Shown here: positions 17,569-24,919 of the stretch, piece after piece
Numbering within the stretch: position 1 is the first letter of the stretch
How the letters are laid out: each line of letters begins with the position of its first letter
Source: DASXUX01 sp036504595
GTDB lineage: Bacteria; Planctomycetota; SZUA-567; H5-PLA8
DNA: 64,000 nucleotides
Direction of reading: 5' to 3'
NCBI GenBank assembly: GCA_036504595.1
Contig: DASXUX010000030.1
Location: 248,001-312,000, forward strand
Notes under the pieces: model-generated
The model's database searches: none
What the model was told of the DNA's origin: nothing
What the model saw: only the letters and a program-made list of their open reading frames with translations
Translations under genes and position numbers: made by a program

Positions 17569-19041
17569 ATGCCGAAACTCAGCCGCCACCCAGGGGTAAG
17601 CCTCGTACAGCCCGCCATCGGAGCCCCCATCCAGATATCCTTCAAGCACCCGCTCCGGGAGAGAAAACAGGTCAAGCAAAGCCTGCGGACGACGGACGCC
17701 GCGACCGCCGAAAAGATGGCCATCCAATTGAGCGGCATTCTAGCCGACCCCGCCGCATGGAGTCAACTGCCGGGCGACACCGCCCCCATCCTGAAGGCCA
17801 TCTGGGAGGGCGACGCAGTAGACCAGATACTTCAGGAGACCGCAGCGGCGGCAAAACAGGGGGCTTTCGCGGGCCGCTTGCAGGTCAATGGCGAGACGGT
17901 CGTGGCGGTGCCCGTCCAAGCCGCCGCCGACCAGGGCGACGAGGTACGCCGACTCCGCGAGGCCCTTGCAGCCGCCGAGGCCAAGGTATGCAACCTTACC
18001 GGACTTCTGAAGAAACTCGGCTGGAGCTCGTCGCACGACTACAGCCCCAAACTGTTGAGCGTCGCAATAGAGGACTGGCTGGGAGAGGACAAGCGAAAGA
18101 ACGGCACCCACGCCAGCGACCGCAAGAAACTCACCTACAAGTCATGGCTGAAGAAACTGGCCGCGACGCTGCCGGAGTCGGCCATCGTCCACGAGATTAC
18201 CCCCGATGTGGTCATCAACTGTCTTGCCGACATGCTGGCCAAGGGCCTACAGCGGGAGACGGTCCTGAAGGCCGGGCGGACGATGGAGAGTTTTCTGACC
18301 CACCAGACCAACGGCATTTTCTCCAAGGACCGCGTTGAATACTGGATTAAGAAGAATTGCAACGGCCGGACCGACGAGGAGCCCGAGAACCCCCAATGGC
18401 TCGACGCCCGCCAAGTCGAGTTGATGCTGGCCGAGATGCCGACCTTCTGGAGACGGGCCGCGATGGTACAGTGGGCGGGGGGATTCAGGGCCGAAGAACT
18501 GGCCAACCTCCAGCGGGAGAAGGCATACGTGAACGGCGACATCCGCCTCGAAGTTGCGGCCATCCGCGACGAGGACGGGGGGCTGGTCTGGAGGCCGAAG
18601 ACCGACGGCGGATACGGTAAGGTCCATCTGCCGGAGTTCGCCCGCGAGACGATGCGGGAGATTCTGGCGGAGAACAAGGACGAGTTTCTGCTGTTCGCCA
18701 ACGACCCCGCCCAACATGGCGGCAAGAGCCCCCGCAACCAGACCAGCCGCAAACTTTGGGGCGGGGACAGTTGGTGCGAACAGTACCTCGCCCAGATTAC
18801 GGCGGCGGCAAAGAAGGCCAACGAGAAGGGGGCGAAGATCGACCTTGGGAGCGACGCCAGCGGCCACCCAAGGCTGGACAGCCGGACGCTACGCCGTTCA
18901 GCGGGTAAGCGGATTTTGCTGGACAGCGGATACGACCTGAAGTTGACGGCGGCGGTACTACGGGACGCCCCGGAGACGGTTCGCAAGCATTACGCCCGCA
19001 TTCTGCCGGACGACGTTACGCAGCCGGACGCCAAGAAGTAA
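17569..19041 (+). CDS. int: Tyrosine recombinase (phage integrase)
   Basis: Site-specific recombinase expected to integrate and excise this prophage. The C-terminal catalytic domain has the first arginine in GGFRAEELANL (about residue 305), the second-arginine box RTLRRSAGKRIL (where HxLRH is usual) and the nucleophile tyrosine in RKHYARIL near residue 475. The N-terminal half contains a SAM-like core-binding domain (about 180-270), preceded by a coiled-coil segment. The first histidine of the HxxR box is replaced, as in some phage enzymes. GGAGG upstream supports ATG 17,569. It lies 100 bp inside attL, the usual place for an integrase. Confidence 0.93.
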   Translation: MPKLSRHPGVSLVQPAIGAPIQISFKHPLRERKQVKQSLRTTDAATAEKMAIQLSGILADPAAWSQLPGDTAPILKAIWEGDAVDQILQETAAAAKQGAFAGRLQVNGETVVAVPVQAAADQGDEVRRLREALAAAEAKVCNLTGLLKKLGWSSSHDYSPKLLSVAIEDWLGEDKRKNGTHASDRKKLTYKSWLKKLAATLPESAIVHEITPDVVINCLADMLAKGLQRETVLKAGRTMESFLTHQTNGIFSKDRVEYWIKKNCNGRTDEEPENPQWLDARQVELMLAEMPTFWRRAAMVQWAGGFRAEELANLQREKAYVNGDIRLEVAAIRDEDGGLVWRPKTDGGYGKVHLPEFARETMREILAENKDEFLLFANDPAQHGGKSPRNQTSRKLWGGDSWCEQYLAQITAAAKKANEKGAKIDLGSDASGHPRLDSRTLRRSAGKRILLDSGYDLKLTAAVLRDAPETVRKHYARILPDDVTQPDAKK

Positions 19042-19057
19042 CCCCAAGCGGGGCGAC

Positions 19058-19085
19058 TTGCCAGAAGCCGCCCCGACGCTATGCT
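19058..19085 (+). promoter_or_regulatory. Sigma-70-like promoter for the leucine-proline-lysine peptide
   Basis: TTGCCA (19,058-19,063), a 16-bp spacer and TATGCT (19,080-19,085) lie 22 bp before the start codon. An AAAGGAGGGGGAG ribosome site lies between. No computation was done. Confidence 0.5.
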
Positions 19086-19107
19086 TGGGGCAAAGGAGGG
19101 GGAGAAC

Positions 19108-19212
19108 ATGCCGAAAGAAAAGCCGCCACTGCCGAAACTGCCCAAACTGCCGACGTTACCCAAGTTGCCGAAACTGCCGAGACTGCCGAAACTGCCGCCT
19201 AAGCCGAAGTAG
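19108..19212 (+). CDS. 34-residue leucine-proline-lysine repeat peptide
   Basis: A very short ORF starts at ATG 19,108 behind one of the strongest ribosome sites in the window (AAAGGAGGGGGAGAAC). The product is built almost entirely of proline-containing triplets (LPK, LPT, LPR) with a KPP start and a PPKPK end. It is strongly basic and should adopt a polyproline-like conformation. The DNA shows degenerate 9-bp CTGCCGAAA units, with synonymous changes between units suggesting the peptide is selected. It ends inside the 3' end of the convergent gene (14-nt overlap). It may be expressed in the lysogen from its own promoter. Function unknown; a structural, membrane-active or nucleic-acid-binding role are all possible. 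Confidence 0.6.
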   Translation: MPKEKPPLPKLPKLPTLPKLPKLPRLPKLPPKPK

Positions 19213-19840
19213 GCCCGTCCAACCAATCGTCGAAATTGACCGCGACCTGAACCGCTGGCGAAACGCTGGCGGTTTTCGTTTGAGCCCCGCCGCCGACGAC
19301 ATGGACCGCCAGCCCTCGGGTAATCATCGCCGACCAACTGACCGCCGCGAAACTGGAGCCCCCGTCCTTATTTGTTATGACCCTGAAGTCCCGGCCGGGC
19401 TGGCCATCGGCCAGAAGGCCGATAAGGTCGGCCGTCCTACAGGCGGCCGCCGCAAGCAGATGGCCTGTGCGGGGCTCAGAGCAGTACGCTTGTATGGTCC
19501 AATGGGGGTAAAGCGACCCGCTGGCCCGTATCGACTCCAGACGCTTCGCGAACTCCGTGCTGTTGCCGGAGGCCCGCGACCACCGGACGGAGTAGCCGCC
19601 GTAGGACTTGCCCCACTGCACGCGAGTCGCCAGCCCGTACAGACGACCGTCGAGGGCCTGGATTGCGTCTATCCCGGCGAGCCGATCCAGTTTCATGGCG
19701 AAGTCGGACGACGCCGCCGTCTCCACCTGGATAAGTTCGCCGCCGCCGAGCAGCGGGGCGACCGCTGGCCAGACCAGCCGGGCGAAGTCGTAACTGGAGT
19801 CGTCAAGGTCGTGAACAACAGCGGCGGGTGGCGTATACAT
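19199..19840 (-). CDS. Phage early protein of unknown function, possibly nuclease-like
   Basis: 213-residue leftward gene. ATG 19,840 is chosen because GAGGG lies 8 bases upstream; a TTG at 19,870 is an alternative. The sequence begins with a YDFARLVWPAVAPLLGGGE segment, followed by QVETA, GIDAIQ, GLATRVQWG, SGNSTEFAKR and RVITNKDGGSSF. The order of acidic residue, G-I-D and R-V-Q is reminiscent of PD-(D/E)XK-type nucleases. The lysine of the motif is not obvious, so this is only a suggestion. The next leftward gene ends at a terminator (19,906-19,930) upstream of this one, so it needs its own promoter. Confidence 0.6.
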   Translation of the reverse strand: MYTPPAAVVHDLDDSSYDFARLVWPAVAPLLGGGELIQVETAASSDFAMKLDRLAGIDAIQALDGRLYGLATRVQWGKSYGGYSVRWSRASGNSTEFAKRLESIRASGSLYPHWTIQAYCSEPRTGHLLAAAACRTADLIGLLADGQPGRDFRVITNKDGGSSFAAVSWSAMITRGLAVHVVGGGAQTKTASVSPAVQVAVNFDDWLDGPTSA

Positions 19841-19905
19841 GGCGTAGGCCCTCGGGGTACATAGGCACAACGCCGCCGAAACGCCTGTGCTTTGTTGAGG
19901 GCAAC

Positions 19906-19930
19906 AAAAAAGCCCCGACTTGCGGGGCTT
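19906..19930 (-). terminator. Intrinsic terminator for the leftward early genes
   Basis: The stem AGCCCCG (19,911-19,917) and CGGGGCT (19,923-19,929) has a 5-nt loop and, read leftward, ends in a T-tract (complement of AAAAA 19,906-19,910). It follows the gene ending at 19,989. Confidence 0.75.
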
Positions 19931-19988
19931 CTCGATAATGTAGCTGTAGTAGTTTCAACCCACGGCCCAAACAGCGGGGCCGAAACGC

Positions 19989-20282
19989 CTATTCTTCGTC
20001 CATCGACTTGGCCACGGACTGGCCGTCGACCTCGCGATTCTCCCAGTTCTCGTCCGAGATATGGATTGCCACGCAGAACGGCGTGCCGCTTGGGTCAGTC
20101 CTAACAACGACCTTGGCCTCGAACTCCGTCTCCGTCTCAAACCCAAGCCCGCTTTCTGTGGGGCGGTCGCCGTCGATAAAATGGATCGAGCCCGGTTTCT
20201 CCTCCATCGACCACTTGGCCGATTTGTTGGCCAACTTGGGGTCCCCCGTGTAGCCTGCCGCCTTTTTCGCCTTCTTGCCCAT
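19989..20282 (-). CDS. Small hydrophilic phage protein, function unknown
   Basis: 97-residue leftward protein with an excellent ribosome site (AAGGAGGATG) before ATG 20,282. The N-terminus is lysine-rich (MGKKAKKAAGY); the rest is charged and acidic, with predicted beta strands (EFEAKVVVRTD, FCVAIHISDENW). No family is recognised. A terminator follows it. Its position left of the control region and its leftward direction suggest an early or lysogeny-associated gene. Confidence 0.65.
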   Translation of the reverse strand: MGKKAKKAAGYTGDPKLANKSAKWSMEEKPGSIHFIDGDRPTESGLGFETETEFEAKVVVRTDPSGTPFCVAIHISDENWENREVDGQSVAKSMDEE

Positions 20283-20469
20283 GACCCATCCTCCTTGCCC
20301 CTCGGGGCACGACAGCCGACCACCCAGAGGGGGTAGGCTGAAAACCAGGTTGTTTGGAGAGCGACGGATTGCTGATTACAGCCCACGGGGCTGGACATTG
20401 CTCGGTCGCAAACACGCTTATATCACATGGGAGCCCCCTTGTCAAGCCCCTAGCACAAGAAAATCACCC

Positions 20470-20714
20470 CTAGCCGCCGCAATCCCGCTGGTAATTGACA
20501 TGGCAACCAGGGATCGCCCGCAAGGCCCGCAGCGGGATACGGTGGTTTGTCTTCTCGAAAATCCAGAGCCCGCCGCCCTTGCAGCGGGGCCAGTCTCGCA
20601 GTAGACCTCCACGCCGGGGGTCATGCCGGGCATCCCCAGCAGCCGGATCTCGCGGGGCAACGTGGCCCAGACCCGGTTCAGGTCGGGGAGGGTGACGTAA
20701 TCCTCGGTGCCCAC
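20470..20714 (-). pseudogene. Frameshifted small cysteine-containing phage gene
   Basis: A plausible protein starts at GTG 20,714 (VGTEDYVTLPDLNRVW...) and runs to the segment YCETGP. The natural continuation (RCKGGGLWIFEKTNHR, ending CHVNYQRDCGG) is in the adjacent frame. A single extra C, or a -1 slip on the GGCCCC run near 20,592, would join the two halves and give a protein with four cysteines that could bind zinc. The break may be a real mutation, a sequencing error or programmed frameshifting. The start is also uncertain, because an ATG in the second frame lies at 20,817. Confidence 0.4.
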
Positions 20715-20792
20715 CGCAGCCGTGCCGGATCGTACCTACCATTTCGCGGGGCCTTCTGTCAACAGTTGTGAAGAAAGTTTTTTGACCAGCGG

Positions 20793-20866
20793 CCAGGACA
20801 AGGTTGTCCAATCTCATAACCCCTTATGAATCGGCAAACGGCGGGGTCTTGACAATCTTGTCCTAG
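20793..20866. promoter_or_regulatory. Two operator-like AGGACAAGRTTGTC palindromes
   Basis: Copy 1 is GGACAAGGTTGTCC (20,796-20,809). Copy 2 is GACAATCTTGTC (20,851-20,862), in inverted orientation, 55 bp away. Copy 2 overlaps a consensus -35-like TTGACA (20,849-20,854). A third copy is at 27,095-27,107. The extended consensus is GCYAGGACAAGRTTGTC. Position between divergent transcription units fits a repressor-binding region. Confidence 0.5.
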
Positions 20867-20946
20867 CCGCCATGTGTTACTTTTCTTCTGGATTTCGGCA
20901 AGCAAAACAGGCCCTAGGTGCGTCTAACTATATAGAGAAACGGCGT

Positions 20947-20990
20947 AAACCGACCAAACCGACCCGCCCGACAATCGACCCCAACCGACC
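20947..20990. repeat. Iteron-like AAACCGACC repeats (possible phage origin)
   Basis: Two tandem 9-bp AAACCGACC units (20,947-20,955 and 20,956-20,964) are followed by AATCGACC (20,973-20,980) and AACCGACC (20,983-20,990). They sit about 155 bp upstream of a replication-initiator-like gene. Confidence 0.45.
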
Positions 20991-21097
20991 CCCCAGCGAC
21001 GAAGTGAAGAACAACGGCGGACTAATCACCCGAGTCTAGGGATAGGGCAAACCAGATATTTTAGAGGGTCGGGAGTGATTCCCCGGCTTAACCTCTA

Positions 21098-21132
21098 AGC
21101 CCACGGACCTATCCCCGTGGGCTTTCTTTTTG
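21098..21132 (+). terminator. Intrinsic terminator or attenuator before the replication gene
   Basis: The perfect 9-bp stem AGCCCACGG (21,098-21,106) / CCGTGGGCT (21,115-21,123) has an 8-nt loop and is followed by TTCTTTTTG. It lies only 12 bp before the next start codon and has no gene upstream on the same strand. Confidence 0.75.
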
Positions 21133-21144
21133 TTTGGAGCGGAT

Positions 21145-22653
21145 ATGAAAGACAACAGCGTACCCTATAAGCACTGGACCCCCTTGCCACGTTTCTTGCA
21201 TGGCGAGTCACGGACGAGGATAGCCGTCTACCTCTACCTCCAGGACGTTCAACTCTTCGCCGAACGAAAGAAGGGCCGCAAGGACGGGATAAGGCCGGGG
21301 GCCGCCACGATCGCCAAGCGGGCGGCATGCAGCCGCATGAAAGTCTTCGAGGCCGTGAACTGGCTTCAGCGGCTGGGGGTCCTGGAGGTATCGACCACCT
21401 GGACGACCAAGGGCAGGGGGACGAACCGCTACCGCCTTGTCTGGCAGAAGGTGAGCGAACAGAACGCCGCCGTGGTAGCGAAATGGTCGGCCGAACGACA
21501 GGCCAACGAGGCCAAGCGTAAACTCCCAGGGGGTAGCCAAAGTCCAGAAACTGGTACTAACCCTAACATTCTAGAAAGTACAGAAACTGATACGCACCTA
21601 GTACAGAAACTGGACTCACCTAGTCTAGAAACTGGACAGCGTAGTAAAGACAAAGAGAACAGAGACAAAGACGCGAGCGGCGGCACCTCACGGGCCGCCG
21701 CCGCTCGCTTACCCCAAACCCCGGAGGTAGTGCCCGAGCCGCGAAGTGCGGCGGACTCCTCGCTTTTGGCGTCGTCCGCCGCAGATGCGGCAGGGGCAGC
21801 AGGCCAGCAGGAGGAGGCGGTTATTGCGGGGGCTGCCGCCCCCGCGACCCCTGCAACCAAGAGCGGAGTCTATCCCGACCAGACAGGCCAGCAGAAGGGT
21901 GAAGACTACCTAGACGACCTGTTCAAGCCAAGCCCGGCCAGCCCGACCCCCGGCCAGGAGGCCCCCTCCAGTCGCCCGGCCGACCCCCCGACCGCCAAGA
22001 CCGCCAAGTTCTTGAAGGCCCTGAAGGAGGCCGAGCACATAGAGTGCGGCTACCAGGACAGCACCGACTTCAGCCGCCACAGGACCAAGGTGTTGACCGA
22101 CGAGCAGGTGGAGGCCCTGGGCATCAGGTCGGAGACCGCCTACAAGAAGCCCAACACCGACCCCGCCGACCTTGACCTTTCGGCGATAACCGAGGCCAGC
22201 AGCCCCGACAGCATCGTCGAGTGGCTTCGCGTGAAGGACCGGACCGCCCCCCGATACCTGCAACTGGCGAAGAAGGTGGGCGTCGCCGGGCTTTGGCTGG
22301 CCGAGAAGGGCAACGTCAACCCCCTTGCCAACGGGACGGAGACCAGCCGGACGGTGAACTACCTCCTGAAACTCACGGAGGCCGACCGCCGGGCGATGCT
22401 CGACGAGCACCGGATGGACAGGGACTACGCCATCCCCAAGGGGACGCTGGAGGAGGTCAGGCGGCAGGTGGTGGAGCGGCTGGCGATGCGTGAGCGGCTG
22501 GCGGCAAAGAGGGCGACCACGGAGACCGTGAACGACGCGAGGGGCTACCGGATGCCAGCCGGGCCCAGCCTGCCGTCGCCGGGCTACAGCGGCAGCCGCA
22601 ACACCCAGCCGCCGAAGATGACCGTCGCGGACGTGGAGGACCTCGGGTTTTAG
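21145..22653 (+). CDS. Phage replication-initiator-like protein with N-terminal winged helix
   Basis: 502 residues from ATG 21,145, which GGAG precedes by 5-6 bases. Residues about 5-110 (VPYKHWTPLPRFLHGE..., TIAKRAACSRMKVFEAVNWLQRLGVLEV) form a helix-turn-helix domain typical of phage replication proteins. A long low-complexity linker follows, including the direct repeats QKLDSPSLETG / SPETGTNP. The C-terminal helical region starts near residue 290. No helicase or primase motif is seen, so host enzymes would be recruited. The iteron-like array and terminator directly upstream support a role in replication initiation. Its exact biochemical role is inferred. Confidence 0.6.
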   Translation: MKDNSVPYKHWTPLPRFLHGESRTRIAVYLYLQDVQLFAERKKGRKDGIRPGAATIAKRAACSRMKVFEAVNWLQRLGVLEVSTTWTTKGRGTNRYRLVWQKVSEQNAAVVAKWSAERQANEAKRKLPGGSQSPETGTNPNILESTETDTHLVQKLDSPSLETGQRSKDKENRDKDASGGTSRAAAARLPQTPEVVPEPRSAADSSLLASSAADAAGAAGQQEEAVIAGAAAPATPATKSGVYPDQTGQQKGEDYLDDLFKPSPASPTPGQEAPSSRPADPPTAKTAKFLKALKEAEHIECGYQDSTDFSRHRTKVLTDEQVEALGIRSETAYKKPNTDPADLDLSAITEASSPDSIVEWLRVKDRTAPRYLQLAKKVGVAGLWLAEKGNVNPLANGTETSRTVNYLLKLTEADRRAMLDEHRMDRDYAIPKGTLEEVRRQVVERLAMRERLAAKRATTETVNDARGYRMPAGPSLPSPGYSGSRNTQPPKMTVADVEDLGF

Positions 22654-22658
22654 CCGCA

Positions 22659-22686
22659 GGGGCCGCTTGGGCCCCGCCGAAGATAC
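22659..22686 (+). promoter_or_regulatory. Hairpin-CGAAGATAC intergenic element, copy 1
   Basis: The stem GGGGCC (22,659-22,664) / GGCCCC (22,670-22,675) is followed 2 bases later by CGAAGATAC (22,678-22,686) and the next start codon. Similar elements occur at 26,354, 27,150, 39,381 and 47,065. Confidence 0.4.
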
Positions 22687-22690
22687 GGGC

Positions 22691-22885
22691 ATGGAGCCCT
22701 GGCAACAGAGACGGCTGGACAGCATCGTCGCCCAACTGGAGTACATCGGCCTGCCCATCGACCTTGCCGAGCCGCTGTACGAGGGCTGGACCGACTACTG
22801 CCGCGAAGGGGTGCCGGACGTGAACCGCTTCTATCAGGTGGCCATCCTGTACGACCGACTGCGGGGCGACGCTTGGCGATGGTAG
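22691..22885 (+). CDS. Small phage protein, function unknown
   Basis: 64 residues from ATG 22,691 (MEPWQQRRLDSIV...); an in-frame ATG at 22,667 would add eight residues but overlaps the hairpin element. The product is an amphipathic, helical, acidic protein with several aromatic residues (YIGLPIDLAEPLYEGWTDY). It follows the replication gene by 37 bp and probably shares its transcript. No family recognised. Confidence 0.55.
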   Translation: MEPWQQRRLDSIVAQLEYIGLPIDLAEPLYEGWTDYCREGVPDVNRFYQVAILYDRLRGDAWRW

Positions 22886-22990
22886 CCGCCTTTCGTTGGT
22901 GCTTTGCACGCACGCACCCACGGGACGCCTAGGGCCGCTGGTGTTCTGCACGCAAACTCAGCCTCCCACGGATTCCCATGTGTTTCACCG

Positions 22991-23031
22991 TGGACTACCT
23001 ACCCCGACCATGGGATAGTGCCTACGTAGGC
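22991..23031 (+). promoter_or_regulatory. Promoter with overlapping palindrome GCCTACGTAGGC
   Basis: TGGACT (22,991-22,996), a 17-bp spacer and GATAGT (23,014-23,019) are followed at once by the perfect 12-bp palindrome GCCTACGTAGGC (23,020-23,031). The palindrome sits where transcription would start, a natural operator position, 35 bp before the next gene. Confidence 0.4.
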
Positions 23032-23065
23032 GGGCCGCGAGGGCCTGCCCCTAGGAGGTGAGACG

Positions 23066-23446
23066 ATGACAGCCAGCCAAGAACTACGAGAAGCCCGAAA
23101 GTCCAGCATGAGGGGCGACAAGCGGGGACTGAAGAAGGCCCAGAAGCGGGCCTTGCGGGAGTGGGCCGACAACCACGACAAGAAGGCCGACAAGAAGGCC
23201 GACAAGAACGCCCCCAAGGCCAGGACGCCGAAGGCCGCGAAGGGCCGGACCTACGCCGAATTGAGCGACGCCGAGCGGCGAAACATCGGGGAGATTTACG
23301 CGACCTATCGCAGGACCAAGGGGGCCAACGGCATGAGCGTGCTTGCCATCGAGCGGGACGCCAGTTTCGACCTCAGGGAGCGTCACGGGATGAACGCCTA
23401 CGAGTGCTGGCTTTGGCTGAAGAAGGCCGAGAAGGGCAAGCGATAG
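23066..23446 (+). CDS. Highly basic phage protein, possible nucleic-acid-binding protein
   Basis: 126 residues with a strong ribosome site (TAGGAGGTGAG). The N-terminal half is very lysine-rich, with KKADKKADK repeats (about 39-49) and ARTPKAAKGR, like histone-tail or linker sequences. The C-terminal half (AELSDAERRNIGEIYATYRR..., ECWLWLKKAEKGKR) looks like a small folded helical domain. It is a one-gene unit with its own candidate promoter and operator upstream and a strong terminator downstream. DNA binding is inferred from composition only. Confidence 0.65.
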   Translation: MTASQELREARKSSMRGDKRGLKKAQKRALREWADNHDKKADKKADKNAPKARTPKAAKGRTYAELSDAERRNIGEIYATYRRTKGANGMSVLAIERDASFDLRERHGMNAYECWLWLKKAEKGKR

Positions 23447-23464
23447 GCGGGAGCCAACGGGCTA

Positions 23465-23490
23465 AGCGGGGCCTTGAGCCCCGCTTTTTT
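23465..23490 (+). terminator. Intrinsic terminator
   Basis: The stem AGCGGGGC (23,465-23,472) / GCCCCGCT (23,478-23,485) with loop CTTGA is followed by TTTTT. It ends the basic-protein gene and also separates it from the convergent sigma-like genes. Confidence 0.9.
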
Positions 23491-23494
23491 GTCG

Positions 23495-23998
23495 CTAGAG
23501 GTATCGGGCGGCCGCCCTTGCCGCCCTCAGAGCGTTGCATTTGTCGTTTCTGTCGATAGTTTCGCCCCGCCTGACCGCCTCCAGGGCCGCAGCATGGCGG
23601 GGCACGAGTCCCGCGAGGAGTTTCTGGTAAGACTCGCGATACTCGACGAGAAGGGCCGGATTGTCGTGAGCCGCCGCGAGCCCCTCGGGGACATCGAGGA
23701 CCGGACCCGCTTTTCTGGAGGCGTTGAGAGCGGAGCGATAGGCGTTGAGTACGCAGCCTATGGCGTAGGAGGTGAACTTCGTGCCCCGCCCTGGACGCCA
23801 CGACCTTGCAGCCTTGAACGCGGCCAGCATGAGTTCTTGTCGGAGATCGTCGCGGGGGCCAGCCCAACAGTTGAGCAGCCGCCCGACATAGCCATCGACG
23901 AGGGCCTCGACCGCCAGCCAGTTCTCATCGGTGGGGCTGGCCTGCCACGCGAGGGCTACGCTATCGCCCGGCGGAGTTGTTCGCATGCTTTTTGCCAT
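23495..23998 (-). CDS. Sigma-70-family-like protein A (leftward)
   Basis: 167 residues. Residues about 45-95 resemble sigma region 2: DDLRQELMLAAFKAARSW, then RGTKFTSYAIGCVLNAYRS, which parallels the D-L-x-Q-E ... F-D-P-x-R-G-x-K-F-x-x-Y-A pattern. The C-terminal region 4 equivalent is poorly conserved (LVPRHAAALEAVRRGETIDR...). Its start overlaps the end of the upstream sigma-like gene by 43 nt and has no clear ribosome site, so translation is probably coupled. It may be an active sigma factor, an anti-sigma-like decoy or a DNA-binding regulator. Confidence 0.65.
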   Translation of the reverse strand: MAKSMRTTPPGDSVALAWQASPTDENWLAVEALVDGYVGRLLNCWAGPRDDLRQELMLAAFKAARSWRPGRGTKFTSYAIGCVLNAYRSALNASRKAGPVLDVPEGLAAAHDNPALLVEYRESYQKLLAGLVPRHAAALEAVRRGETIDRNDKCNALRAARAAARYL

Positions 23999-24402
23999 CG
24001 TCTAAAGACCACGCCGTCGTCCAGCCCGAGGACCCTTGCCTGCTCCCGGAGCGAGACCCCCGCCTCGTATGCCTCCACGGTGGCCCTCAGTTCGGGGGCC
24101 AAACGAGCGACCGCTTGCCGGAGGTCTGACAACTCCAGGGAGTCGGCCGGGGGCCTCGGGGCCTCTACGTTCTGGCCGTACTGTTCTCTTCGTCGGCGAT
24201 ACCGCGAGCCAGCCCTCAGTATGTCGCACGCCCGGCGGCGGCACGCAGCGTAGGCGATCTTGCGACAGGTAAGCCACCCCGCCTTGCGTATGACGAACAA
24301 GGCCAACTCTTGGGCGATGTCCTCACGGTCGTGGACCGAGACCCTTATCCAACTTTCGCGGGCCACGTCGGCCGCGACCTCGTACAACTCCGTATGATCC
24401 AT
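23956..24402 (-). CDS. Sigma-70-family-like protein B (leftward)
   Basis: 148 residues. Residues about 24-64 (DREDIAQELALFVIRKAGW, CRKIAYAACRRRACDILR) match the core-binding and -10-recognition helices of region 2. Residues about 100-145 (LAPELRATVEAYEAGVSLREQARVLGLDDGVVFRRWQKA) match a region 4 helix-turn-helix. Short, with no region 1 or 3, as in ECF-type sigma factors. First gene of a leftward pair, divergent from the operon that holds two more sigma-like genes. The 120-bp gap between them should hold divergent promoters. Confidence 0.7.
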   Translation of the reverse strand: MDHTELYEVAADVARESWIRVSVHDREDIAQELALFVIRKAGWLTCRKIAYAACRRRACDILRAGSRYRRRREQYGQNVEAPRPPADSLELSDLRQAVARLAPELRATVEAYEAGVSLREQARVLGLDDGVVFRRWQKACEQLRRAIA

Positions 24403-24485
24403 AGCGAACCCCCTTATGGTGCGAGTTGGGCAAACTTGGGGGTCGGTCCTTTAACAAAATGCAGAAATATTGCGGGGCAAGTCCG

Positions 24486-24510
24486 GGCCGTAGGCGTTGA
24501 CCTATAGAAA
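24486..24510 (+). promoter_or_regulatory. Candidate phage promoter (GGCCGTAG...TATAGAAA)
   Basis: GGCCGTAGGCG and then TATAGAAA (24,503-24,510) lie 15 bp before ATG 24,525. The same pairing, a GGCC/TAG block and then TATAGA, occurs before the genes at 21,145, 32,638 and 33,355. Confidence 0.35.
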
Positions 24511-24524
24511 GCGAGGGACAACCG

Positions 24525-24716
24525 ATGGACGCAGGACAGGCGACAGTACAGGCCGTGGGCCAGTTGGCCATCGAGGGTTTCGGGGGCTTTGCCTTTGTCG
24601 GGCTGGTCACCGCCGTGGAGTTCTACGCAAACGGCACCACTAAGGCCCTTCTCAGGGGCTGGACGGTGCCGGAGGAGACCGAGTACGTCTTTGGCAACGT
24701 GTGGGGGGCACGCTAA
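24525..24716 (+). CDS. Small phage membrane protein
   Basis: 63 residues with a hydrophobic helix at about 18-33 (GFGGFAFVGLVTAVEFY). GAGGG precedes ATG 24,525 by about 7 bases. First gene of a tightly packed rightward operon in which stops and starts overlap (TAATG at 24,714-24,718). It could be a holin-like or membrane-associated regulator, but it is too short to assign. Confidence 0.55.
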   Translation: MDAGQATVQAVGQLAIEGFGGFAFVGLVTAVEFYANGTTKALLRGWTVPEETEYVFGNVWGAR

Positions 24717-24919
24717 TGGCCAACTATCTGAAGTACGCCCGGCTTGCCGCGGAGGAGTACGGTTTTCGCGTGCTCAAGAAGGACAACGGCACCTACGTCA
24801 TCGGCGACCGCCAGCACTCCGCCGACTGCAAGGACGAGGCCGAGGCCGAGTTGATGGCGGCGGGGTACATGCTGGCCTTGGCCACCGTCGTGGCCAGTGC
24901 CCTGGAGGACATGCCGTGA
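24716..24919 (+). CDS. Small phage protein, function unknown
   Basis: 67 residues starting at ATG 24,716, which overlaps the previous stop. Its N-terminal two-thirds look like a compact alpha/beta fold (YLKYARLAAEEYGFRVLKKD, GTYVIGDRQHSADC). It ends with a mildly hydrophobic helix (AAGYMLALATVVASAL). Translational coupling with both neighbours. No family recognised. Confidence 0.55.
   Translation: MANYLKYARLAAEEYGFRVLKKDNGTYVIGDRQHSADCKDEAEAELMAAGYMLALATVVASALEDMP

Larger units (their letters stand above)
20818..21144. other. Phage control region upstream of the replication gene
   Basis: 327 bp without a supported gene. From left to right it holds the second operator copy, TATATAGAGAAA (20,929-20,940) as a candidate -10 box, iteron-like repeats and an intrinsic terminator just before the next gene. 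A terminator with no gene ahead of it suggests a short leader RNA or small RNA starting near 20,940. Confidence 0.5.

Noticed and set aside
18990..19337. Leftward ORF with FGSLGSFG repeats
   Set aside because: This is the reverse complement of the LPK peptide repeat and continues through the integrase end; no ribosome site.
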